A DNA stretch of 21,197 nt from CAZOKH01 sp964580315 (GTDB lineage Bacteria > Chloroflexota > Anaerolineae > Anaerolineales > Anaerolineaceae): assembly GCA_964580315.1 (NCBI GenBank), contig CAZOKH010000065.1:1-21197 (forward strand). Direction: 5' to 3'. Numbering within the stretch: the stretch's first letter is position 1; the number at the start of each line of letters is the position of its first letter. Position numbers and translations under genes: made by a program. Positions 1 through 6,830 of the stretch are shown here, piece after piece. The notes beneath the pieces were generated by a model. The model worked only from the letters and a program-made list of their open reading frames with translations, ran no database searches and had not been told where the DNA came from.

Positions 1-338
1 AGCACATAGCTGCCGGGAGAAACCTGCTCAATTTGAAAACTGCCGTCCGCCGCCACCCGGTTGTGCGGGTGACGGGCAGGATCCAGTAAAAAGAAACCCT
101 CCTGCTTCGCATCGCCGTAAAACGGCGCGGCATACACCACGCCTTCATCGCCCAGCCATTGTAGGTCGGCATCACTGAACTGCCCCACAATAGCCCCGCC
201 GGTCAATGCGGTTGTCCGCGTTGCGCGGGATTCCGACGCGGGTTGGCTGGCAGACGGCGCCGGCTGGCAGGCAGTCAACCCAACCAACAGCACCAGGCAA
301 ATGCTGCAAGCCCAAAGACGTATATTGTTAAGGGACAT
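1..338 (-). CDS. Partial lipoprotein with a carboxypeptidase-regulatory-like (beta-sandwich) region; C-terminus beyond the window
   Basis: The gene is read on the minus strand from an ATG at 336-338 and stays open to the window edge (112 codons), so the C-terminus is missing. The N-terminus is a typical lipoprotein signal peptide: a short polar start, a hydrophobic stretch (residues 12-21) and the lipobox L-T-A-C with the lipidated Cys at residue 24. The protein should therefore be anchored outside the cytoplasmic membrane. The visible end (DGSFQIEQVSPGSYVL, about residues 97-112) matches the strand pattern of carboxypeptidase-regulatory-like or SdrD_B-like folds, which often act as spacer or adhesion modules. 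The start overlaps the end of the gene before it by 11 bases, so the two are probably translationally coupled and work together at the cell surface. The precise function cannot be told. Confidence 0.75.
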   Translation of the reverse strand, partial: MSLNNIRLWACSICLVLLVGLTACQPAPSASQPASESRATRTTALTGGAIVGQFSDADLQWLGDEGVVYAAPFYGDAKQEGFFLLDPARHPHNRVAADGSFQIEQVSPGSYV

Positions 339-1857
339 ACGGAATGCCGGTGTAATCCTCACCCAGCGTGCCGTAATCATCCACGTCCACCGTGCGTTCG
401 ACATGCGCCACGGCTGCCATGGGTTGATCGCTGCTGATGATGACTGCCCCGGTAAAACCGTTGGAACTCATGTCCACGGCGCGAGCAATCACCGCGCTGG
501 AATTGCGAATGGCATAGGGCAGCAGCGGAGAAGTGTCGGTAGCCATGGGAAAATCAACTGAAATGGGGCTGCCGTCATTGCCGTAGTAGTTGGCGCGCAT
601 ATTCACCGCATTTGCAATACCCAGGTTCATCACCGTGATGGTGGTGCGGTAGCCTTTCTTGGAAGTAGCCCATTCCACATAGGGAAAGACCATGCGGTAA
701 ATTCCCTCGCCGTCGGCCACGGTTTGCATGCGCAGCGCAGTGAAAGCGGTTAACAGTCCATCGTCACTCATCACATTGCCCACCGCACCCAGCGGCTGCC
801 CGCCCGCTGAAACGGCCACCGCCGAAACCTTCTTGCCGCGGATGGCGTCAGCCACAGACGAGTCGCAGGCGTCAAATTCCGCGTTGTAGCCCGCATTGAT
901 TGAAACCGGCCCCAGCGTGGCCAGTGGATCGACCGTGTTGCCGTCCTCGCCGTCGTAGAATTTAATGCTCACACTGGCAGCTTCGCTGGCGTGCAAGTTC
1001 TGCACAACATAGCGGGTGGTCATTTTGCCATCGCCCACTTCACAGAAAGCGCTGGGCAGGAAGATGGTGTCTTCGCCGCCGTTGACGCCTTCATAAGCAT
1101 AGGCGCGCCGCCCGGCGGCCTGCACCTCTTTGACCACCGCCACCACGCGCCCAGCTTGAACGTGCGCTTCCCCTTGATCTACATGCTTCATGCCTGTGAT
1201 CACTATTGTTCCGGAAAAGCCGTTATTCATCTCTTCGTGATCGATATCGGATAATTTAAAAATCCAGGTAGATTGCGGTTCGATCTGCTTCCATTCATCT
1301 TCACCCGGTTGATAGATGAAATCATCTTCATCAGGCTGATACACAAAAGAATTCCCAGACAACGAATCATAGAATTCCAATTTCACATCAACATCCACCG
1401 GCTCAACATTTTGAATGCCAATTTGCGAATCAAAGTCGCGCTGGCGCTGCACAAACGGCAGGTAGTAGGTGCTGCCAGCCATGTCCAGGTCAAACGAATT
1501 GTACAGGATGGGGCTGTAAGCCTCGCGCGCACCGGCCACCTGCTTGTAAACCGCCAGCACCGGCATATTGGCGCTCAACACGGCCGAACCTTCAAAGTCT
1601 TCGTCATGCAAAATGGAACCGATGTACAGCGTGCCGGAACTGTGAGCATCCACCTCAATGGGCGCAGAAGGAATGCTGGTGCCGTCGTCACGAAAATAGA
1701 CCACCGAGAGACCTGTAGGGTCTGCATTGCTGGTTGGGTTAAACCAGGCAATGATCGAATTCCAGGTGGGCTGCGCCAGGGGACCGCCCAGGGCTGCACC
1801 AGCCGCCAAACCGGCAGCCAGAAAACTGACCAGAACCGCAAAAACAACCCTTCGCAT
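328..1857 (-). CDS. Secreted protein of four beta-rich repeats (hypothetical, 509 aa)
   Basis: The chosen ATG (1855-1857) has a good ribosome binding site (AAGGAG, 8 bases away) and starts a clear signal peptide (MRRVVFAVLVSFLAAGLAAG). The longer frame up to 1977 has neither. The mature protein has four similar units, about residues 31-130, 131-264, 265-390 and 391-509. Each has an opening such as YLPFV, FLPSAF or FPYVEW, then an N-rich turn (IQN, VQN, VMN), a strand with a [FY]YxxDG-like turn, and a closing strand such as GFTGAVIISSDQPMAAVAHV. Such units recur in secreted proteins of Chloroflexota. They look like Ig-type or propeller-like beta domains, but I know no named family with certainty. 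No catalytic motif or membrane anchor is visible. It follows the secreted protease gene and overlaps the lipoprotein gene, so a role at the cell surface is likely. Confidence 0.8.
   Translation of the reverse strand: MRRVVFAVLVSFLAAGLAAGAALGGPLAQPTWNSIIAWFNPTSNADPTGLSVVYFRDDGTSIPSAPIEVDAHSSGTLYIGSILHDEDFEGSAVLSANMPVLAVYKQVAGAREAYSPILYNSFDLDMAGSTYYLPFVQRQRDFDSQIGIQNVEPVDVDVKLEFYDSLSGNSFVYQPDEDDFIYQPGEDEWKQIEPQSTWIFKLSDIDHEEMNNGFSGTIVITGMKHVDQGEAHVQAGRVVAVVKEVQAAGRRAYAYEGVNGGEDTIFLPSAFCEVGDGKMTTRYVVQNLHASEAASVSIKFYDGEDGNTVDPLATLGPVSINAGYNAEFDACDSSVADAIRGKKVSAVAVSAGGQPLGAVGNVMSDDGLLTAFTALRMQTVADGEGIYRMVFPYVEWATSKKGYRTTITVMNLGIANAVNMRANYYGNDGSPISVDFPMATDTSPLLPYAIRNSSAVIARAVDMSSNGFTGAVIISSDQPMAAVAHVERTVDVDDYGTLGEDYTGIPYVP
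1291..1344 (-). repeat. 27-base in-frame tandem duplication (9-residue acidic repeat)
   Basis: Inside the repeat protein, residues 172-180 (VYQPDEDDF) are followed at once by IYQPGEDEW (181-189). At DNA level two 27-base units stand head to tail with a few differences. It lies in a loop of the second beta unit and adds an acidic, possibly cation-binding or flexible stretch. Confidence 0.75.
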
Positions 1858-2074
1858 AGAGCACTCCTTGGTGCACAAAATAAGTCCAATGCCATTTCGA
1901 CGACCGCAGGGAGGAGAAATCTTGATATTGAACAGACCAAGGTCAGGATTTCTCGCTCCTGAATACCATACGCACAATGCTTCAGTGAATAAATCGGGGC
2001 TTGAAATGGCAGAATTTCAATTTATCCGCTGTGTGCATATCGGACAATTTTCATGGCCACAACAAGCGCTTCAA

Positions 2075-2094
2075 CAGCCGTTAAACCACGGCTG
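2075..2094 (-). terminator. Weak hairpin behind the protease gene, possible terminator
   Basis: The arms CAGCCGT and ACGGCTG (7 perfect pairs, 6-base loop) lie about 85 bases past the protease stop. There is no run of T after the stem in either direction, so a classical intrinsic terminator is not supported. It could instead fold in the leader of the next gene. Confidence 0.25.
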
Positions 2095-2105
2095 CTTTGA
2101 ACATG

Positions 2106-2134
2106 AGCATACGACAGGGCCTGACAGGTGTCAA
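2106..2134 (-). promoter_or_regulatory. Sigma-70 type promoter for the repeat protein gene
   Basis: On the minus strand a perfect -35 box TTGACA (2129-2134) is followed after 17 bases by TATGCT (2106-2111, four of six consensus bases). The -35 box is the last part of the 41-base repeat and overlaps the palindrome TGACA-CC-TGTCA, which might be an operator. It lies between the protease stop and the repeat-protein start. Confidence 0.45.
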
Positions 2135-2168
2135 TAATTCTTTGGTATTAGTCAGCAGATTGTAAGGT
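2128..2168 (-). repeat. 41-base direct repeat, copy 1 (behind protease stop)
   Basis: It matches 5418-5458 in the same orientation with 4 differences in 41 bases. It starts 8 bases past the protease stop codon. Read in the frame of the gene before it, it would encode PYNLLTNTKE followed by LLT. Confidence 0.8.
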
Positions 2169-2176
2169 GCCGGCAA

Positions 2177-4864
2177 CTAGCGCGGATCACTGTTGACATC
2201 ACAGGTGTTCAGGGGCGTGATCAATGCGGTTTTGCTGCTCGTGTTTTCATACTTCAACACACGCCACCAGTTTTCTGGGCCAACACAATCACCCATGATT
2301 TCATTATCTTGCAGGCGCACGGTCTGAACCAGCTTCCCTTTCGCCCACACCCGCACCACAGGTGCAGAAAACAGAGGCTCACCGGTATTCTTGTTCAAAT
2401 ATCCATCACCGTAATCGGTCACCGTCAGGTAATAGGCGCCCTCATGTTTCATCCTGGCAAAAGGAGTTGCCCTGATATATGATCCAGCTTTCGATGTAAT
2501 CAATTCTTCGGGATTCATAATGCGCCCCAGTTGATCGTATACTTCATCGCCTCCGTCAAACACAAACTGCGTATAGGGTGAATATTTGGTAAAACCGGTG
2601 GGATCGAACTTCTTCGGATCGAGCAGGGTGCCCATGCCCAGGTAAGAGGGCCAGGCCTGGCTTACAGCCACATCATATGCCATCTGGCTGCCGGGGCCCA
2701 CAATTTGATAGTCCGTCACTCCCAGGCTTTCCACCGGCGGCGCCCACAGAAACATATCCAGGTTGGTGGTTTCGGGCACCTCGCCGGGGATGAACCAATC
2801 GAGCACAAATTGCACATTGGTGCTGGGCGCCAGGCTGACCCGGTTGTAAGGAAGCTCTGCGGGTGTCACCAGGTTACCTGCCATTTGCGAAGGATCAACC
2901 AGCAATTGATTGAAAACCTGGTAACCACTGGTAATTCCCTTGCGTGAAACGGTCAGGTTGTACTGCATTCTTTCACCTTCGGCTGTATCAACCACATAAT
3001 TGGTTGGAATATTAAGCAAAGCCGCATAGGCGCTGCCCGGCGTGGTGCGGGCAAAAGCGCGCCGGATGCCGGCAGCCTTCGTGCTGGTATCTTTGGCTTC
3101 CACATAAGCGGGCACTTTATTCGCAAAAGGCAGACCGCTTGTAGCTTCTTTCACTTCCACCAGCATGGCGGTGCGCTGCATGGCGGCCGCCACGTTCAGG
3201 TAGGCAGCGTTATCCATACTGTGTTCGCCAGTGAAGTCACCGTTTGCGGTGGGCCAGCAGAATGGCGCAATGATATAACCATCATCCACATCACCGAAAT
3301 TTAATCCGGCTTCGTAAGTGTTGTCATAACCCAGTGAAGGGTTGTCCAGGTCGAGGCTGGTGGCTGCAAGCGCCAGTGATTCGCCGCGGTCGATCAGGAA
3401 ATTTTTGATATTGGCCGGTGTTTCGGCTGATGCAATGCTCCACAGGCGCGCCGCTGCGCCGGAAACGAAAGCTGCCGCCTGTGAAGTGCCAGACATATAG
3501 TCATAACCAGAAGCCACATGCGGCTCAAAATAGTTTAAATAGAACGGGTAGCTGATGGGCGTGGTGGAATAAATGGCTTCGCCGGGCGCCACCAGGTTCA
3601 CCCAGGGACCGTAATTGCTGCCGTAGGCGCCCGATTGCAGCGCCAGACCGCTGGCGCACTGCTCAGGTGCAAACACTTCTGTTCCTTCAGCGCCCACAAA
3701 ACCATCATTATTGGCATCCACCCACACCTGGGTGCCGTCATCTGAAGGAGAACGCCCGGCACCCACGGCGATAATTTTCTCTTTGATTTCATCAATACTT
3801 TCATCGTTGTAACCATCCAGTGTGCCCCACGCCGCCGGGTAAAATGGTTCGGAAGTGGAATCATTGCCTGCGGCGGCGACCAGCACACGGTTTTTTCCTT
3901 GCAGGGCATATTTCACCGCGTTCCATTCAATTGAATCCTCGGTATATGATCCCAGACTCATATTAATAATTTTTACCGATTTGAGGTTACCGCAATAAAC
4001 CAGCCCGGCGGCAACCGAGTAGGAAGTTCCATATCCCTGTGAGTTCATCACCTTGACATTGTAGATTTTGGAATTGGAAACCCCCACCGTGCTGTTTGTA
4101 TAGTTGCGCGGCTCGTAATTACCCTTGGCAACCAGGATGCCTGCCAGGTGTGTTCCATGCCCGTTATCGTCATTGGATACCCTGTCATCGTTGACAAAAT
4201 CATAGCCGTTCACCACTTTTCCTTTTAAATCCGGGTGAGAGGCATCCACGCCGGTATCCAGCAGGCAAATGTAGGGGCTGGCTTTGGTTTCCGTCCAGAT
4301 TAAATCAGCCTGGATGGCATCCCAGCCCCACAGTTTGCCCGAGGTCAATTCCACTGGAAAACTGGCAATGGCTCTCCACTTCCTTTTGTAGTAATAATAC
4401 GATTTCAGGCTCTTGATTTGATCCCACGACAAATCAGTTACCCCGGCGTCAGATTGCGCAGTATAAGAACTGCTGACCAGGGATTCGCCCAGCAGGTGAT
4501 CTTTCTCCTCGGGTATCCAGTGAATGTAGTTGGGTTGAGCCACAATTGCCTGGTCATTCACCATAAGGTGGTTTGCAATGGCTTCAACATCGGCTTCTGC
4601 GCCAAAATCGAACAGCGCCAGGTTCCGATATTGATCGACAACAGCGGCTTGAACCTCTTGCGCCAGGGCAGTTGCCTGAGAGGCATATTGACGTGGAGAA
4701 TATCCCTCTGGAAAAGAGACCAATATTTCCCCGGGCACATAAGGTGTGTTGCGGGTGATTTCACCATTGGTTTGTTGTGAATAAGCAGTTTCGTTTTCGG
4801 TGAACAACATAGTTGCCAGTAGAATAACCATTGCCCCCAGGTTAATCTTGCGCATGTGTTTCAT
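2177..4864 (-). CDS. Secreted subtilisin-like serine protease (family S8), 895 aa
   Basis: The start ATG has a strong ribosome binding site (AGGAGG, 6 bases away). The order is: signal peptide (about 1-30), propeptide (about 43-113, VPGEILVSF to AQPNYIHW) of the fervidolysin/I9 type that normally folds and inhibits the enzyme, then the catalytic domain with Asp203 (LLDTGVD), His236 (NGHGTHLAG), oxyanion Asn334 (AAAGND) and Ser461 (SGTSQAA). The triad is complete, so it is probably active outside the cell. Odd points: the usual Pro after GTSxAx is Ala (GTSQAAAFVSG), and Asn334 and Ser461 are 127 residues apart, much more than in subtilisin. That insert carries an Asp/Asn loop (DANNDGFVG, 383-391), perhaps calcium-binding. 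The C-terminal 410 residues match no family I recognise, but look beta-rich and secreted. The gene stands alone, flanked by 41-base repeats. Confidence 0.93.
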   Translation of the reverse strand: MKHMRKINLGAMVILLATMLFTENETAYSQQTNGEITRNTPYVPGEILVSFPEGYSPRQYASQATALAQEVQAAVVDQYRNLALFDFGAEADVEAIANHLMVNDQAIVAQPNYIHWIPEEKDHLLGESLVSSSYTAQSDAGVTDLSWDQIKSLKSYYYYKRKWRAIASFPVELTSGKLWGWDAIQADLIWTETKASPYICLLDTGVDASHPDLKGKVVNGYDFVNDDRVSNDDNGHGTHLAGILVAKGNYEPRNYTNSTVGVSNSKIYNVKVMNSQGYGTSYSVAAGLVYCGNLKSVKIINMSLGSYTEDSIEWNAVKYALQGKNRVLVAAAGNDSTSEPFYPAAWGTLDGYNDESIDEIKEKIIAVGAGRSPSDDGTQVWVDANNDGFVGAEGTEVFAPEQCASGLALQSGAYGSNYGPWVNLVAPGEAIYSTTPISYPFYLNYFEPHVASGYDYMSGTSQAAAFVSGAAARLWSIASAETPANIKNFLIDRGESLALAATSLDLDNPSLGYDNTYEAGLNFGDVDDGYIIAPFCWPTANGDFTGEHSMDNAAYLNVAAAMQRTAMLVEVKEATSGLPFANKVPAYVEAKDTSTKAAGIRRAFARTTPGSAYAALLNIPTNYVVDTAEGERMQYNLTVSRKGITSGYQVFNQLLVDPSQMAGNLVTPAELPYNRVSLAPSTNVQFVLDWFIPGEVPETTNLDMFLWAPPVESLGVTDYQIVGPGSQMAYDVAVSQAWPSYLGMGTLLDPKKFDPTGFTKYSPYTQFVFDGGDEVYDQLGRIMNPEELITSKAGSYIRATPFARMKHEGAYYLTVTDYGDGYLNKNTGEPLFSAPVVRVWAKGKLVQTVRLQDNEIMGDCVGPENWWRVLKYENTSSKTALITPLNTCDVNSDPR

Positions 4865-4940
4865 GAAAAACCTCCTTTATTTTCCGCCTTCTTCAGAATC
4901 CAGCGGCTGATTGACAGCAGGCTGCTGCCCTGGTTTTCTG

Positions 4941-4977
4941 GTGTCAGAATGAGCAAAAGAAAGCAAAATCCTGACAC
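4941..4977. repeat. Inverted repeat GTGTCAG/CTGACAC
   Basis: The 7-base perfect arms 4941-4947 and 4971-4977 have a 23-base spacer. They lie about 80-110 bases before the protease start, inside its likely leader or promoter. The TGTCA/TGACA core also occurs in the promoter at 2106-2134. Confidence 0.4.
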
Positions 4978-4990
4978 GCTCTTGTATAAA

Positions 4991-5025
4991 TCATTTCAAA
5001 ACTGCTCCATTCAGGTTTGAAATGA
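4991..5025. repeat. Inverted repeat TCATTTCAAA/TTTGAAATGA
   Basis: Perfect 10-base arms (4991-5000 and 5016-5025) with a 15-base spacer lie about 130-160 bases before the protease start. A shorter relative (TTGAAAT/ATTTCAA, 2001-2020) lies before the next secreted gene, so a shared operator is possible. Confidence 0.5.
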
Positions 5026-5196
5026 AGTAAACCGGACGGGTAAAACCCATCTGGCAGAAATGAGGAACAATACCTGACAGACGTCACGCAGGGACGCCTG
5101 AAAAAGCTATTGAACACAGACTACATCGGTCAATTTCTCGCTTAACATACCGTGAGCATTCGAATAATTCTCACAGCTGTCATCGGCGAGACGGCT

Positions 5197-5222
5197 GACG
5201 GTTTCATCATGGTGAAACCATC
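5197..5222. repeat. 26-base near-perfect palindrome
   Basis: The palindrome is centred on CATG, with core GGTTTCA and TGAAACC. Eleven of 13 positions pair, plus one G-T pair and one mismatch. The symmetry suits a dimeric DNA-binding protein better than a terminator, because no T run follows. Confidence 0.5.
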
Positions 5223-5233
5223 AACAGTATGCA

Positions 5234-5264
5234 GGAAAGTTTAAAAAGAATTTTTAAACTTTCC
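5234..5264. repeat. 31-base perfect inverted repeat, AT-rich
   Basis: The arms GGAAAGTTTAAAAA and its exact complement (14 pairs) are parted by the 3-base loop GAA. The low GC near the loop and the lack of a T run after the stem argue against a normal terminator. It may be an operator, or a stabilising hairpin in RNA. Confidence 0.65.
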
Positions 5265-5395
5265 ATTGTTAAAGATTTGGTTTGTCTGTCTCATTACGCA
5301 GCATCCCAATTCATCATCCCCCATTGGGCGCCGCAGTCAGACAAAAACCGGGCGGCAAAAAATTTTCGACATCCTATCCAATTTATGCCAAATTT

Positions 5396-5424
5396 AGCTT
5401 AAAGGAATATTTACCCCGTGTCAA
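5396..5424 (-). promoter_or_regulatory. Weak promoter candidate before the protease
   Basis: A perfect -35 box TTGACA (5419-5424) is followed after 17 bases by TAAGCT (5396-5401), which matches TATAAT in only three places. As in the other repeat copy, the -35 box is the end of the 41-base repeat. Transcription from here would give the protease a leader of more than 500 bases. Confidence 0.25.
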
Positions 5425-5458
5425 TCATTCTTTGGTATTCGTCAGCAAGTTGTAAGGT
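5418..5458 (-). repeat. 41-base direct repeat, copy 2 (behind Kelch gene stop)
   Basis: This is the partner of 2128-2168, same orientation, 37 of 41 bases equal. It starts 5 bases past the stop of the Kelch regulator gene. In that gene's frame it would read PYNLLTNTKE and then a stop. Confidence 0.8.
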
Positions 5459-5463
5459 AATGG

Positions 5464-6735
5464 TTATTGCACCAGGGGTAACAATTGTGTATAGATTGCC
5501 TGATAGGAAAGATGCACAGAGATTGGATGACCGTCTAAAAAACCGCCCAGCAGGTGCAATTTTTCCCGATCAGCCAGCAGACAGCTCCACCCGCCGGTTT
5601 CCACAGGCGGGGTTTCACCTGCCAGCCATTGATCCTCCACCGGGCGGTAAATCAACAGTGCGGGCTGCGCTGCCGTTTGATCAGTTGTGGTGAAGCCGCC
5701 CGCCAGGTACACCTGCCCTGCCAGCGCAGCGCTGCCGGCGGCGTAACGCGGCGCCGGCAAAGCCGTTTTTGTCTCCCAGGGAGTTTCACCAGCCTGGTCA
5801 CGCTGCGGATAATAAGCCCAGGTTTCACCCAAAACGCGCTGCCCCTGCAGGCCGCCCATCACCAGGATTTTATTTTCCACCGCCACCGTGCTGGCATAAC
5901 TACGCGCCGAGGGCATGGCAGTCATCGGCTGCCAGGCGTCTGCCAGCGGATCATAGCGATAAACCGCAGCGCTGTCTTTTTGCCCATCCCAACCGCCGAA
6001 CAGGTACAGGGAACCTTCAAAAGCGGCCAGCGATGCACCCGCCAGCGCATCCGGCAGCGGCGCGCGCTGCTCCCAGCGGTCCACACGCGGTGAATAGACT
6101 TCCAAATGATCGGTTGGCTTACCTTCAGCAGCAAGCCCGCCGGCGATGTAGATCAGGTCGCCCAGGGCGGCAGCCTGCGCCCGGCTGACCGGCAGTGGCT
6201 TGGCTGCCTGTGCGTGCCACAGGCCGGTTGAAAGATCAAAGCGGGTCAGGCCGCCGCTGACTCCCTGCCGCGTTTCGCCGCCCATCAAATACAGGCTGTT
6301 TTCATACACCGCGCCCGCCATGCCGCCGCCTGCCAGTTGCAGATCGGGCTGCACCTGCCAGCGCGTGGCAGCCTCCGATGCTGCGGTTGGCGCAGAAGGA
6401 AAAGGCCGGCGCTGCGCGGCAGCCGTCCAGGCTGCCCAGCCCAACACTGCCAGGGCAATCAAGATCAGTAGAACAACCAGCAGGGACAGTTTGCGCCGCT
6501 CAACGGCAGGTTCGCCAGGCAAAGGCGTTTCCGTCAGCCCGGCGCGCACGGCAAACAGCGCCGCCTCGGTGCGCGACGCCAGCCCCAGTTTGTCAAAAAT
6601 ATTGCGCAGGTGCACTTTGACCGTGTTGGGGCTGATGCCGAGCTGCTGGGCGATTTGCTTGTTGCTGCAGCCGCCCGCCAGCAGGCGCAATAGTTCCAGC
6701 TCACGCTCGCTGAGGGATGACAGGTTTTCTTGCAT
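5464..6735 (-). CDS. Membrane one-component regulator: LuxR-type HTH, one TM helix, six Kelch repeats (423 aa)
   Basis: The N-terminus (about residues 6-65) is a LuxR/GerE-type helix-turn-helix (LSERELELLRLLAGGCSNKQ, then ISPNTVKVHL). A single transmembrane helix (about 83-103, LSLLVVLLILIALAVLGWAA) follows after basic residues, and then six Kelch blades with GG pairs near 152, 199, 247, 294, 346 and 397. The DNA-binding part would be cytoplasmic and the propeller outside, as in ToxR-like sensors. It has no receiver domain. A longer frame starts at 6822, but it would run over the terminator of the gene before it. The ATG at 6733-6735 lies 6 bases behind a perfect TATAAT, so the mRNA is probably leaderless. 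It likely senses an outside ligand and controls nearby secreted genes; the targets are inference. Confidence 0.85.
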   Translation of the reverse strand: MQENLSSLSERELELLRLLAGGCSNKQIAQQLGISPNTVKVHLRNIFDKLGLASRTEAALFAVRAGLTETPLPGEPAVERRKLSLLVVLLILIALAVLGWAAWTAAAQRRPFPSAPTAASEAATRWQVQPDLQLAGGGMAGAVYENSLYLMGGETRQGVSGGLTRFDLSTGLWHAQAAKPLPVSRAQAAALGDLIYIAGGLAAEGKPTDHLEVYSPRVDRWEQRAPLPDALAGASLAAFEGSLYLFGGWDGQKDSAAVYRYDPLADAWQPMTAMPSARSYASTVAVENKILVMGGLQGQRVLGETWAYYPQRDQAGETPWETKTALPAPRYAAGSAALAGQVYLAGGFTTTDQTAAQPALLIYRPVEDQWLAGETPPVETGGWSCLLADREKLHLLGGFLDGHPISVHLSYQAIYTQLLPLVQ

Positions 6736-6741
6736 GTCAAA

Positions 6742-6747
6742 ATTATA
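6742..6747 (-). promoter_or_regulatory. -10 box of the Kelch regulator (leaderless start)
   Basis: A perfect TATAAT lies on the minus strand with 6 bases (TTTGAC) before the ATG at 6735. Transcription would start at or next to the A of the start codon. No Shine-Dalgarno site is present. The -35 region is weak (GTTTCA at 16 bases). Confidence 0.6.
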
Positions 6748-6776
6748 GCCCACGCTGGATAAATGAAACCGCGGAT

Positions 6777-6810
6777 AAATAAAAAAGCCATGCCCGCACA
6801 GGCATGGCTT
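6777..6810 (-). terminator. Intrinsic terminator of the ssb-recN-LysM operon
   Basis: On the minus strand the stem AAGCCATGCC/GGCATGGCTT (10 perfect pairs, 6-base loop, 6785-6810) is followed by TTTTTTATTTAT. It lies 20 bases past the LysM gene stop and 30 bases before the -10 box of the Kelch gene, so it separates the two transcription units. Confidence 0.88.
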
Positions 6811-6830
6811 TCCAATATTCATATCAATGC

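Larger units (their letters stand above)
1858..2176. other. 319-base gap: leader and promoter region of the repeat protein
   Basis: No convincing gene is seen here. The gap holds the 41-base repeat copy 1 (2128-2168), a promoter (2106-2134), a hairpin (2075-2094) and two small inverted repeats. One of these is TTGAAAT/ATTTCAA (2001-2007 with 2014-2020) and the other TCAGGA/TCCTGA (1943-1948 with 1957-1962). If the promoter is used, the 5' leader of the repeat protein would be about 240 bases, long enough for leader regulation. The ribosome binding site lies next to the start codon. Confidence 0.5.
4865..5463. other. 599-base gap rich in inverted repeats before the protease
   Basis: No gene is convincing. 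It holds the 41-base repeat copy 2, a weak promoter beside it, and four inverted repeats (4941-4977, 4991-5025, 5197-5222, 5234-5264). A short signal-peptide-like frame (5207-5266, minus) is followed in the next frame by 34 open codons to 5107, perhaps a decayed small gene. The gap probably carries the promoter and control sites of the protease; the exact start of transcription cannot be read from the sequence. Confidence 0.5.

Noticed and set aside
1273..1962. A 229-codon open frame on the plus strand opposite the repeat protein
   Set aside because: It is antisense to a gene with a signal peptide and ribosome site, and the product shows no domain, only low-complexity antisense composition.
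2128..5458. The 41-base repeats as ends of an insertion sequence
   Set aside because: No transposase lies between them, and they are direct, not inverted, with no further terminal structure.
6736..6822. 29-codon N-terminal extension of the Kelch regulator
   Set aside because: It would start inside the intrinsic terminator of the operon before it and lie upstream of a perfect -10 box; HTH proteins of this type start near the chosen ATG.
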